DNA of 64,000 bases from Utricularia gibba. Taxonomy: Eukaryota > Streptophyta > Magnoliopsida > Lamiales > Lentibulariaceae. The stretch covers positions 3,534,001 to 3,598,000 of the forward strand of contig NEEC01000007.1 in the NCBI GenBank assembly GCA_002189035.1, in the 5' to 3' direction. How positions within the stretch are numbered: the stretch's first letter is position 1; each line of letters opens with the position of its first letter. The position numbers and the translations under genes are program-made. This document shows positions 38,426 to 49,731 of this stretch, in pieces. The notes below the pieces were generated by a model. The model worked only from the letters and a program-made list of their open reading frames with translations, made no database searches and was not told the DNA's origin.

Positions 38426-40830
38426 CTCAACCGCATGCTTTATATTTGATAAGGTCTCGTGGGGCAACGGTATCGAGCAGGAGGTCGAGTCGAGCTCGGG
38501 CCAAGTCATTTGTAGCCGGCAAAAAACTTGATGCATTTATTAACGTTGGTTTATAGGCTGCCTAGTTTCTCAAGGAAAAGCTTGTCGTTTCTGGCGGGTG
38601 ATGTCGTTGGGAACTTCGTTCTGACCAAGGTTCGGTCTGTCTCCTTTGCCAATCTGGTCCTACTCGACGAAAATCGTGATGCAGTTATTGAAGTTAGGAT
38701 TTCATGAGCACCCAAAATGTTTTGTCAATCGCATGCTTTGTAGTTGGGAGGCTCTAGTGGGGCACGGTATCGGGCAGGTCGAGTCGGGCTCGCCCAGAGT
38801 CATTTTTAGCCTGCAAAAAATTGATGCATTATTAACGTTGGTTTAATAGGCTGCCTACATGGTTTCTCAAGGAAAAGCTTGTCGTTTCTGGGCGGGTGAT
38901 GTCTTTTGGAACTTCGTTCTGACCAGGTTCGGTCTGACTCCTTTGCCACATCGGGTCCTACTCGACGAAAATCGTGATGCAGTTATTGAAGTTAGGATTT
39001 CATGAGCACCCAAAATGGTTTTCTCAACCGCATGCTTTATATTTGATAAGGCGCTCTCGTGGGCAACGGTATCGAGCAGGAGGTCGAGTCGAGCTCGGCC
39101 CAGAGTCATTTGTAGCCCGGCAAAAAAATTGATGCATTTATTAACGTTGGTTTAATAGGCTGCCTACATGTTTCTCAAGGAAAAGCTTGTCGTTTTGGGG
39201 GTGATGTCGTTGGAACTTCGTTCTGACCAAGGTTCGGTCTGACTCCTTTGCCAATCGGTCCTACTCGACGAAAATCGTGATGCAGTTATTGAAGTTAGGA
39301 TTTCATGAGCACCCAAAATGGTTTTCTCAACCGCATGCTTTATATTTGATAAGTGCTCTCGTGGGGCAACGGTATCGAGTAGGAGGTCGAGTCGAGCTCG
39401 GGCCCATAGTCATTTGTAGCTCGGCAAAAAAACTTGATGCATTTATTAACGTTGGTTTTAATAGGCTGCCTCAATGGTTTTCTCAAGGAAAAGCTTGTCG
39501 TTTTTGGGCGGTGATGTCGTTGTGAACTTCGTTCTGACCCAAGGTTCGGTCTGTCTCCTTTGCCAAATCTGGTCCTACTCGACGAAAATCGTGATGCAGT
39601 TATTGAAGTTAGGATTTCATGAGCACCCAAAATGCTTTTCAATCGCATGCTTTGTAGTTGAGGAGGCGCTCTAGTGGGGCACGGTATCGGCAAAAGGTCG
39701 AGTCGGGCTCGCCCAGAGTCATTTTTAGCCTGTCAAAAAAAGTGATGCATTTATTAACGTTGGGTTTTAATAGGCTGCCTACATGGTTTCTCAAGGAAAA
39801 GCTTGTCGTTTCTGGGCGGGTGATGTCTTTTGGAACTTCGTTCTGACCATAGGTTCGGTCTGACTCCTTTGCCACATCGGGTCCTACTCGACGAAAATCG
39901 TGATGCAGTTATTGAAGTTAGGATTCATGAGCACCCAAAATGTTTTCTCAACCGCATGCTTTATGATAAGGCACTCTCGTGGGGCAACGGTATCGAGCAG
40001 GAGGTCGAGTCGAGCTCGGCCCAGAGTCATTTGTAGCCCGGCAAAAAAATTGATGCATTTATTAACGTTTTTTATTAGGCTGCCTACATGTTTCTCAAGG
40101 AAAAGCTTGTCGTTTCTGGGCGGGTGATGTCTTTTGGAACTTCGTTCTGACCATAGGTTCGGTCTGACTCCTTTGCCACATCGGGTCCTACTCGACGAAA
40201 ATCGTGATGCAGTTATTGAAGTTAGGATTTCATGAGCACCCAAAATGGTTTTCTCAACCGCATGCTTTATATTTGATAAGGTGCTCTCGTGGGCAACGGT
40301 ATCGAGTAGGAGGTCGAGTCGAGCTCGGGCCCATAGTCATTTGTAGCTCGGCAAAAAACTTGATGCATTTATTAACGGTTGGTTTTAATAGGCTGCCTCA
40401 ATGGTTTTCTCAAGGAAAAGCTTGTCGTTTTTGGGCGGGTGATGTCGTTGTGAACTTCGTTCTGACCCAAGGTTCGGTCTGTCTCCTTTGCCAAATCTGG
40501 TCCTACTCGACGAAAATCGTGATGCAGTTATTGAAGTTAGGATTTCATGAGCACCCAAAATGCTTTTGTCAATCGCATGCTTTGTAGTTGAGGAGGCGCT
40601 CTAGTGGGGCACGGTATCGGGCAAAAGGTCGAGTCGGCTCGCTCCCAGAGTCATTTTTAGCCTGTCAAAAAAGTGATGCATTTATTAACGTTGGTTTTAA
40701 TAGGCTGCCTACATGGTTTCTCAAGGAAAAGCTTGTCGTTTCTGGGCGGGTGATGTCTTTTGGAACTTCGTTCTGACCATAGGTTCGGTCTGACTCCTTT
40801 GCCACATCGGGTCCTACTCGACGAAAATCG

Positions 40831-41109
40831 TGATGCAGTTATTGAAGTTAGGATTTCATGAGCACCCAAAATGGTTTTCTCAACCGCATGCTTTATATTT
40901 GATAAGGTGCTCTCGTGGGGCAACGGTATCGAGTAGGAGGTCGAGTCGAGCTCGGGCCCATAGTCATTTGTAGCCCGGCAAAAAAATTGATGCATTTATT
41001 AACGGTTGGCTTTATTAGGCTGCCTACATAGTTTCTCAAGGAAAAGCTTGTCGTTTCTGGGCGGGTGATGTCTTTGAACTTCGTTCTGACCAAGGTTCGG
41101 TCTGTCTCC
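40831..41109 (+). repeat. A/C recombinant monomer
   Basis: H1 is type A through GAGTAGGAGG and CCCATAGTC. It then switches to C features (GTAGCCCGGC, GGCTTTATTAGG, CATAGTTTC). The change lies within roughly 40965-41010. This is consistent with unequal crossing over or gene conversion between an A and a C copy. Confidence 0.6.
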
Positions 41110-41350
41110 TTTGCCAAATCGACGAAAATCGTCGTTATTGCATGAGCACCCAAAATGGTTTTCTCAACCGCATGCATATTTGATAAGGCATCTTGGGGCA
41201 ACGGTATCGGCAGGAGGTCGAGTCGAGCTCGGGCCAGAGTCATTTGTATTGATGCATTTATTAACGTTCGGCTTTATTAGGCTGCCTACATAGTTTCTCA
41301 AGGAAAAGCTTGTCGTTTCTGGCGGGTGATGTCTCGGCAAAAAACTTGGG
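41110..41350 (+). other. Eroded monomer with a misplaced insertion
   Basis: The core is reduced to ATCGACGAAAATCGTCG followed by TTATTGCATGAGC. H1 lacks several short blocks. In H2 the word CTCGGCAAAAAACTT, normally at the end of H1, is inserted between GATGT and GGGAAC near 41333-41348. Confidence 0.7.
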
Positions 41351-41417
41351 AACTTCGTTCTGACCCAAGGTTCTGTCTGACTCCTTTGCCACATCGGGTC
41401 CTACTCGACGAAAATCG

Positions 41418-41723
41418 TGATGCAGTTATTGAAGTTAGGATTCATGAGCACCCAAAATGGTTTTCTCAACCGCATGCTTTATATTTGATAAGGCGCTCTC
41501 GTGGGGCAACGGTATCGAGCAGGAGGTCGAGTCGAGCTCGGCCCATAGTCATTTGTAGCTCGGCAAAAAACTTGATGCATTAATTAACGTTGGGTTTTAA
41601 TAGAACCCTACATTGTTTTCTCAAAAAAGCTTGTCGTTTTGGGCGGGTGATTTCGTTGTGAACTTCGTTCTGACCCAAGGTTCGGTCTGTCTCCTTTGCC
41701 AAGGTCCTACTCGACGAAAATCG
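41418..41723 (+). repeat. Isolated type E monomer inside the A-B-C domain
   Basis: It has GCATTAATTAACG, GGGTTTTAATAGAACCC, CTACATTGTTTTCTC and GATTTCGTTGTGAAC, all type E markers. The nearest other clear E copies are left of 28.9 kb. It therefore looks like a relic of the older tetramer organisation or a transferred copy. Confidence 0.7.
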
Positions 41724-42352
41724 TGATGCAGTTATTGAAGTTAGGATTTCATGAGCACCCAAAATGGTTTTCTCAACCGCATGCTTTATATTTGATAAGG
41801 TGCTCTCGTGGGGCAACGTATCGAGTAGGAGGTCGAGTCGAGCTCGGGCCCATAGTCATTTGTAGCTCGGCAAAAAACTTGATGCATTTATTAACGGTTG
41901 GTTTTAATAGGCTGCCTCAATGGTTTTCTCAAGGAAAAGCTTGTCGTTTTTGGGCGGGTGATGTCGTTGTGAACTTCGTTCTGACCAAGGTTCGGTCTGT
42001 CTCCTTTGCCAAATCTGGTCCTACTCGACGAAAAATCGTGATGCAGTTATTGAAGTTAGGATTTCATGAGCACCCAAAATGCTTTTGTCAATCGCATGCT
42101 TTGTAGTTGAGGAGGCGCTCTAGTGGGGCACGGTATCGGGCAAAAGGTCGAGTCGGGCTCGCTCCCAGAGTCATTTTTAGCCTGTCAAAAAAAGTGATGC
42201 ATTTATTAACGTTGGGTTTTAATAGGCTGCCTACATGGTTTCTCAAGGAAAAGCTTGTCGTTTCTGGGCGGGTGATGTCTTTTGGAACTTCGTTCTGACC
42301 ATAGATTCGGTCTGACTCCTTTGCCACATCGGGTCCTACTCGACGAAAATCG

Positions 42353-42979
42353 TGATGCAGTTATTGAAGTTAGGATTTCATGAGCACCCAAAATGGTTTT
42401 CTCAACCGCATGCTTTATATTTGATAAGGCTCTCGTGGGGCAACGGTATCGAGTAGGAGGTCGAGTCGAGCTCGGGCCCATAGTCATTTGTAGCTCGGCA
42501 AAAAACTTGATGCATTTATTAACGGTTGGTTTTAATAGGCTGCCTCAATGGTTTTCTCAAGGAAAAGCTTGTCGTTTTTGGGCGGGTGATGTCGTTGTGA
42601 ACTTCGTTCTGACCAAGGTTCGGTCTGTCTCCTTTGCCAAATCTGGTCCTACTCGACGAAAATCGTGATGCAGTTATTGAAGTTAGGATTTCATGAGCAC
42701 CCAAAATGCTTTTGTCAATCGCATGCTTTGTAGTTGAGGAGGCGCTCTAGTGGGGCACGGTATCGGGCAAAAGGTCGAGTCGGGCTCGCTCCCAGAGTCA
42801 TTTTTAGCCTGTCAAAAAAAGTGATGCATTTATTAACGTTGGGTTTTAATAGGCTGCCTACATGGTTTCTCAAGGAAAAGCTTGTCGTTTCTGGGCGGGT
42901 GATGTCTTTTGGAACTTCGTTCTGACCATAGGTTCGGTCTGACTCCTTTGCCACATCGGGTCCTACTCGACGAAAATCG
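42353..42979 (+). repeat. A-B dimer, reference higher-order unit (627 bp)
   Basis: One complete A (42353-42665) and B (42666-42979) pair, followed directly by another A-B pair at 42980 and 43297. It represents the basic higher-order unit of the right-hand domain. Confidence 0.85.
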
Positions 42980-45833
42980 TGATGCAGTTATTGAAGTTAG
43001 GATTTCATGAGCACCCAAAATGGTTTTCTCAACCGCATGCTTTATATTTGATAAGGTGCTCTCGTGGGGCAACGGTATCGAGTAGGAGGTCGAGTCGAGC
43101 TCGGGCCCATAGTCATTTGTAGCTCGGCAAAAAACTTGATGCATTTATTAACGGTTGGTTTTAATAGGCTGCCTCAATGGTTTTCTCAAGGAAAAGCTTG
43201 TCGTTTTTTGGGCGGGTGATGTCGTTGTGAACTTCGTTCTGACCCAAGGTTCGGTCTGTCTCCTTTGCCAAATCTGGTCCTACTCGACGAAAATCGTGAT
43301 GCAGTTATTGAAGTTAGGATTTCATGAGCACCCAAAATGCTTTTTCAATCGCATGCTTTGTAGTTGAGGAGGCGCTCTAGTGGGGCACGGTATCGGGCAA
43401 AAGGTCGAGTCGGGCTCGCTCCAGAGTCATTTTTAGCCTGTCAAAAAAATGATGCATTTATTAACGTTGGGTTTTAATAGGCTGCCTACATGGTTTCTCA
43501 AGGAAAAGCTTGTCGTTTCTGGGCGGGTGATGTCTTTTGGAACTTCGTTCTGACCATAGGTTCGGTCTGACTCCTTTGCCACATCGGGTCCTACTCGACG
43601 AAAATCGTGATGCAGTTATTGAAGTTAGGATTTCATGAGCACCCAAAATGTTTTCTCAATCGCATGCTTTATATTTGAGGAGGCGCTCTCGTGGGGCACG
43701 GTATCGAGCAAAGGTCGAGTCGAGCTCGCCCAGAGTCATTTGTAGCCTGCAAAAAAAGTGATGCATTTATTAACGTTGGGTTTTAATAGGCTGCCTACAT
43801 GGTTTCTCAAGGAAAAGCTTGTCGTTTCTGGGCGGGTGATGTCTTTTGGAACTTCGTTCTGACCATAGGTTCGGTCTGACTCCTTTGCCACATCGGGTCC
43901 TACTCGACGAAAATCGTGATGCAGTTATTGAAGTTAGGATTTCATGAGCACCCAAAATGGTTTTCTCAACCGCATGCTTTATATTTGATAAGGTGCTCTC
44001 GTGGGGCAACGGTATCGAGTAGGAGGTCGAGTCGAGCTCGGGCCCATAGTCATTTGTAGCTCGGCAAAAAACTTGATGCATTTATTAACGGTTGGTTTTA
44101 ATAGGCTGCCTCAATGGTTTTCTCAAGGAAAAGCTTGTCGTTTTTGGGCGGGTGATGTCGTTGTGAACTTCGTTCTGACCAAGGTTCGGTCTGTCTCCTT
44201 TGCCAAATCTGGTCCTACTCGACGAAAATCGTGATGCAGTTATTGAAGTTAGGATTTCATGAGCACCCAAAATGCTTTTGTCAATCGCATGCTTTGTAGT
44301 TGAGGAGGCGCTCTAGTGGGGCACGGTATCGGGCAAAAGGTCGAGTCGGGCTCGCTCCCAGAGTCATTTTTAGCCTGTCAAAAAAGTGATGCATTTATTA
44401 ACGTTGGGTTTTAATAGGCTGCCTACATGGTTTCTCAAGGAAAAGCTTGTCGTTTCTGGCGGGTGATGTCTTTGGAACTTCGTTCTGACCATAGGTTCGG
44501 TCTGACTCCTTTGCCACATCGGGTCCTACTCGACGAAAATCGTGATGCAGTTATTGAAGTTAGGATTTCATGAGCACCCAAAATGGTTTTCTCAACCGCA
44601 TGCTTTATATTTGATAAGGCACTCTCGTGGGGCAACGGTATCGAGCAGGAGGTCGAGTCGAGCTCGGCCCAGAGTCATTTGTAGCCGGCAAAAAAATTGA
44701 TGCATTTATTAACGTTGGTTTAATAGGCTGCCTACATGTTTCTCAAGGAAAAGCTTGTCGTTTCTGGGCGGGTGATGTCTTTTGGAACTTCGTTCTGACC
44801 ATAGGTTCGGTCTGACTCCTTTGCCACATTGGTCCTACTCGACGAAAATCGTGATGCAGTTATTGAAGTTAGGATTTCATGAGCACCCAAAATGGTTTTC
44901 TCAACCGCATGCTTTATATTTGATAAGGTGCTCTCGTGGGGCAACGGTATCGAGCAGGAGGTCGAGTCGAGCTCGGTCCCAGAGTCATTTGTAGCCCGGC
45001 AAAAAAATTGATGCATTTATTAACGTTGGTTTAATAGGCTGCCTACATGGTTTCTCAAGGAAAAGCTTGTCGTTTCTGGGCGGGTGATGTCTTTTGGAAC
45101 TTCGTTCTGACCATAGGTTCGGTCTGACTCCTTTGCCACATCGGGTCCTACTCGACGAAAATCGTGATGCAGTTATTGAAGTTAGGATTTCATGAGCACC
45201 CAAAATGGTTTTCTCAACCGCATGCTTTATATTTGATAAGGTGCTCTCGTGGGGCAACGGTATCGAGTAGGAGGTCGAGTCGAGCTCGGGCCCATAGTCA
45301 TTTGTAGCTCGGCAAAAAACTTGATGCATTTATTAACGGTTGGTTTTAATAGGCTGCCTCAATGGTTTTCTCAAGGAAAAGCTTGTCGTTTTTGGGCGGG
45401 TGATGTCGTTGTGAACTTCGTTCTGACCAAGGTTCGGTCTGTCTCCTTTGCCAAATCTGGTCCTACTCGACGAAAATCGTGATGCAGTTATTGAAGTTAG
45501 GATTTCATGAGCACCCAAAATGCTTTTGTCAATCGCATGCTTTGTAGTTGAGGAGGCGCTCTAGTGGGGCACGGTATCGGGCAAAAGGTCGAGTCGGGCT
45601 CGCTCCAGAGTCATTTTTAGCCTGTCAAAAAAAGTGATGCATTTATTAACGTTGGGTTTTAATAGGCTGCCTACATGGTTTCTCAAGGAAAAGCTTGTCG
45701 TTTCTGGCGGGTGATGTCTTTTGGAACTTCGTTCTGACCATAGTTCGGTCTGACTCCTTTGCCACATCGGGTCCTACTCGACGAAAATCGTGATGCAGTT
45801 ATTGAAGTTAGGATTTCATGAGCACCCAAAATG

Positions 45834-46030
45834 CCACATTTTCGACGAAAATCAAGTTATTGAAGTTAGGATTTCGCATGCTTTTTATATTTGATATTGA
45901 ACGGTAGGCGCTCTAGTGGGGCAAAAAACGGTATCGGGCAATGGTTTTCTCAAGGTCGAGTCGTTGCTCGCTGACCAGAGTCATTTATTAGCATGAGCAC
46001 CCAAAATGTTTTGTCAAAAAAGGCGCTCTA
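45834..46030 (+). other. Scrambled patch inside a B-type monomer
   Basis: B-type words occur in order but are interrupted by others. CACATTTTCGACG precedes a second GAAGTTAGG; AAAAAAC follows GTGGGGC; ATGGTTTTCTCAA is set between TCGGGCA and GGTCGAG; CATGAGCACCCAAAATG follows ATTTATTAG. The sequence returns to normal at GATGCATTTATTAACG near 46031. Confidence 0.75.
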
Positions 46031-49000
46031 GATGCATTTATTAACGTTGGGTTTTAATAGGCTGCCTACATGGTTTCTCAAGGAAAAGCTTGTCGTTTCT
46101 GGGCGGGTGATGTCTTTTGGAACTTCGTTCTGACCATAGGTTCGGTCTGACTCCTTTGCCACATCGGGTCCTACTCGACGAAAATCGTGATGCAGTTATT
46201 GAAGTTAGGATTTCATGAGCACCCAAAATGGTTTTCTCAACCGCATGCTTTATATTTGATAAGGTGCTCTCGTGGGGCAACGGTATCGAGTAGGAGGTCG
46301 AGTCGAGCTCGGGCCCATAGTCATTTGTAGCTCGGCAAAAAACTTGATGCATTTATTAACGGTTGGTTTTAATAGGCTGCCTCAATGGTTTTCTCAAGGA
46401 AAAGCTTGTCGTTTTGGGCGGGTGATGTCGTTGTGAACTTCGTTCTGACCAAGGTTCGTCTGACTCTTGCCAAATCTGGTCCTACTCGACGAAAATCGTG
46501 ATGCAGTTATTGAAGTTAGGATTTCATGAGCACCCAAAATGCTTTTGTCAATCGCATGCTTTGTAGTTGAGGAGGCGCTCTAGTGGGGCACGGTATCGGG
46601 CAAAAGGTCGAGTCGGGCTCGCTCCAGAGTCATTTTTAGCCTGTCAAAAAAGTGATGCATTTATTAACGTTGGGTTTTAATAGGCTGCCTACATGGTTTC
46701 TCAAGGAAAAGCTTGTCGTTTCTGGGGGGTGATGTCTTTGAACTTCGTTCTGACCATAGGTTCGGTCTGACTCCTTTGCCACATCGGGTCCTACTCGACG
46801 AAAATCGTGATGCAGTTATTGAAGTTAGGATTTCATGAGCACCCAAAATGGTTTTCTCAACCGCATGCTTTATATTTGATAAGGCACTCTCGTGGGGCAA
46901 CGGTATCGAGCAGGAGGTCGAGTCGAGCTCGGCCCAGAGTCATTTGTAGCCCGGCAAAAAAATTGATGCATTTATTAACGTTGGTTTTAATAGGCTGCCT
47001 ACATGGTTTCTCAAGGAAAAGCTTGTCGTTTCTGGGCGGGTGATGTCTTTTGGAACTTCGTTCTGACCATAGGTTCGGTCTGACTCCTTTGCCACATCGG
47101 GTCCTACTCGACGAAAATCGTGATGCAGTTATTGAAGTTAGGATTTCATGAGCACCCAAAATGGTTTTCTCAACCGCATGCTTTATATTTGATAAGGTGC
47201 TCTCGTGGGGCAACGGTATCGAGCAGGAGGTCGAGTCGAGCTCGGCCCAGAGTCATTTGTAGCCGGCAAAAAATTGATGCATTTATTAACGTTGGTTTAT
47301 AGGCTGCCTACATGGTTTCTCAAGGAAAAGCTTGTCGTTTCTGGGCGGGTGATCTTTTGGAACTTCGTTCTGACCATAGGTTCGGTCTGACTCCTTTGCC
47401 ACATCGGGTCCTACTCGACGAAAATCGTGATGCAGTTATTGAAGTTAGGATTTCATGAGCACCCAAAATGGTTTTCTCAACCGCATGCTTTATATTTGAT
47501 AAGGCTCTCTGGGGCAACGGTATCGAGTAGGAGGTCGAGTCGAGCTCGGGCCCATAGTCATTTGTAGCTCGGCAAAAAACTTGATGCATTTATTAACGGT
47601 TGGTTTTAATAGGCTGCCTCAATGGTTTTCTCAAGGAAAAGCTTGTCGTTTTTGGCGGGTGATGTCGTTGTGAACTTCGTTCTGACCCAAGGTTCGGTCT
47701 GTTCCTTTGCCAATCTGGTCCTACTCGACGAAAATCGTGATGCAGTTATTGAAGTTAGGATTTCATGAGCACCCAAAATGCTTTTGTCAATCGCATGCTT
47801 TGTAGTTGAGGAGGCGCTCTAGTGGGGCACGGTATCGGCAAAAGGTCGAGTCGGGCTCGCTCCAGAGTCATTTTTAGCCTGTCAAAAAAAGTGATGCATT
47901 TATTAACGTTGGGTTTTAATAGGCTGCCTACATGGTTTCTCAAGGAAAAGCTTGTCGTTTCTGGGCGGGTGATGTCTTTGGAACTTCGTTCTGACCAAGG
48001 TTCGGTCTGACTCCTTTGCCACATCGGGTCCTACTCGACGAAAATCGTGATGCAGTTATTGAAGTTAGGATTCATGAGCACCCAAAATGGTTTTCTCAAC
48101 CGCATGCTTTATATTTGATAAGGTCTCGTGGGGCAACGGTATCGAGCAGGAGGTCGAGTCGAGCTCGGGCCAGAGTCATTTGTAGCAAAAAATTGATGCA
48201 TTTATTAACGTTGGCTGCCTACATAGTTTCTCAGGAAAAGCTTGTCGTTTCTGGGCGGTGATGTCTTTTGGAACTTCGTTCTGACCAAGGTTCGGTCTGA
48301 CTCCTTTGCCACATCGGTCCTACTCGACGAAAATCGTGATGCAGTTATTGAAGTTAGGATTTCATGAGCACCCAAAATGTTTTCTCAACCGCATGCTTTA
48401 TATTTGATAAGGTGCTCTCGTGGGGCAACGGTATCGAGTAGGAGGTCGAGTCGAGCTCGGGCCCATAGTCATTTGTAGCTCGGCAAAAAACTTGATGCAT
48501 TTATTAACGGTTGGTTTTAATAGGCTGCCTCAATGGTTTTCTCAAGGAAAAGCTTGTCGTTTTTGGGCGGTGATGTCGTTGTGAACTTCGTTCTGACCAA
48601 GGTTCGGTCTGTCTCCTTTGCCAAATCTGGTCCTACTCGACGAAAATCGTGATGCAGTTATTGAAGTTAGGATTTCATGAGCACCCAAAATGCTTTTCAA
48701 TCGCATGCTTTGTAGTTGAGGAGGCGCTCTAGTGGGGCACGGTATCGGGCAAAAGGTCGAGTAGAGTCATTTTTAGCCTGTCAAAAAAAGTGATGCATTT
48801 ATTAACGTTGGTTTTAATAGGCTGCCTACATGTTTCTCAAGGAAAAGCTTGTCGTTTCTGGCGGGTGATGTCTTTTGGAACTTCGTTCTGACCATAGGTT
48901 CGGTCTGACTCCTTTGCCACATCGGGTCCTACTCGACGAAAATCGTGATGCAGTTATTGAAGTTAGGATTTCATGAGCACCCAAAATGGTTTTCTCAACC

Positions 49001-49260
49001 GCATGCTTTATATTTGATAAGGTGCTCTCGTGGGGCAACGGTATCGAGTAGGAGGTCGAGTCGAGCTCGGCCCATAGTCATTTGTAGCTCGGCAAAAAAC
49101 TTGATGCATTTATTAACGTTGGTTTTAATAGGCTGCCTCAATGGTTTTTCTCAAGGAAAAGCTTGTCGTTTTTGGGCGGGTGATGTCGTTGTGAACTTCG
49201 TTCTGACCCAAGGTTCGGTCTGTCTCCTTTGCCAAATCTGGTCCTACTCGACGAAAATCG

Positions 49261-49574
49261 TGATGCAGTTATTGAAGTTAGGATTTCATGAGCACCCAAA
49301 ATGCTTTTGTCAATCGCATGCTTTGTAGTTGAGGAGGCGCTCTAGTGGGGCACGGTATCGGGCAAAAGGTCGAGTCGGGCTCGCTCCCAGAGTCATTTTT
49401 AGCCTGTCAAAAAAAGTGATGCATTTATTAACGTTGGGTTTTAATAGGCTGCCTACATGGTTTCTCAAGGAAAAGCTTGTCGTTTCTGGGCGGGTGATGT
49501 CTTTTGGAACTTCGTTCTGACCATAGGTTCGGTCTGACTCCTTTGCCACATCGGGTCCTACTCGACGAAAATCG
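49261..49574 (+). repeat. Type B monomer, reference copy (314 bp)
   Basis: Type B is the most divergent type. In H1 it has ATGCTTTTGTCAATCGC, GCTTTGTAGTTGAGG, GGCGCTCTAGTGGGGCACGG, TCGGGCAAAAGG, TCGGGCTCGCTCCCAG and TTTTTAGCCTGTC. In H2 it has AAAAGTGATGCAT, CGTTGGGTTTTAATAGG, TTTCTGGGCGGG, GATGTCTTTTGGAAC, GACCATAGG and CCACATCGGG. Compared with other types it has lost the SacI palindrome and the TATA-like TTTATATTTGAT. Copies that look like precursors, with only part of this variant set, are at 8721, 9651 and 12135; fully formed copies begin at 17092. Confidence 0.85.
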
Positions 49575-49597
49575 TGATGCAGTTATTGAAGTTAGGA
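49563..49597 (+). other. Most conserved ~35-bp core of the monomer (reference copy)
   Basis: The block spanning the H2/H1 junction, from CGACGAAAATCG through TGATGCAGTTATTG to GTTAGGA, is almost invariant over the window. I found only a handful of indel lesions in it outside the scrambled patches, for example near 2811, 6848, 21421, 25781, 42031 and 60597. Flanking G and C runs vary in most copies. It contains a short dyad, ACGA-AAA-TCGT, at 49565-49575. Conservation could reflect a protein-binding site, but no known box is matched, and low homopolymer content could also make it look clean. Function is unproven. Confidence 0.5.
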
Positions 49598-49731
49598 TTT
49601 CATGAGCACCCAAAATGGTTTTCTCAACCGCATGCTTTATATTTGATAAGGTGCTCTCGTGGGGCAACGGTATCGAGTAGGAGGTCGAGTCGAGCTCGGG
49701 CCCATAGTCATTTGTAGCTCGGCAAAAAACT
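49575..49731 (+). repeat. H1 half-monomer (157 bp), reference copy
   Basis: First half of the type A monomer, from TGATGCAG to just before TGATGCAT. Its first 53 bases align without gaps to the first 53 bases of H2 (49732 onward), with 40 identities counted by hand. Shared blocks include TGATGCA, TTATT, and a 14-base run AATGGTTTTCTCAA. Further on, a GGTG...TCGT...AAC block and a terminal CTCG.C.AAAA element before TGATGCA also match. H1 carries the SphI site, the palindrome CGAGCTCG and an A5-A8 tract at its 3' end. The homology shows that the 312-bp monomer arose by duplication of a unit of about 156 bp. Confidence 0.9.

Larger units (their letters stand above)
32281..38676 (+). repeat. Array block 10: damaged zone of shortened and scrambled monomers
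   Basis: This 6.4-kb zone has the densest damage in the window. Anchors at 34895 and 35114 are only 219 bp apart. The anchor is missing or broken near 34433, 34692, 37530 and 38390. Between damaged spots, ordinary A, B and C-like monomers persist, for example at 33240, 35716, 36315 and 36922. I found no foreign sequence: every recognisable word belongs to the same satellite. Confidence 0.75.

Noticed and set aside
32281-38676. Transposon insertion as the cause of the damaged zone
   Set aside because: I saw no terminal repeats, target-site duplication or foreign sequence. All fragments are words of the same satellite.
40204-40587. Longer open frames across two monomers on either strand, such as a 127-codon plus-strand frame
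   Set aside because: They arise where neighbouring indels happen to keep the frame open. There is no conserved start context, no consistent frame and no protein-like pattern of change.
42833-43144. Minus-strand open frame of about 103 codons that recurs in nearly identical form (also at 43770, 46041 and 49428)
   Set aside because: It spans one monomer and recurs only because the DNA repeats. Monomer lengths are usually not multiples of three, so the frame shifts from copy to copy, single-base losses break it everywhere, and it shows no known domain.
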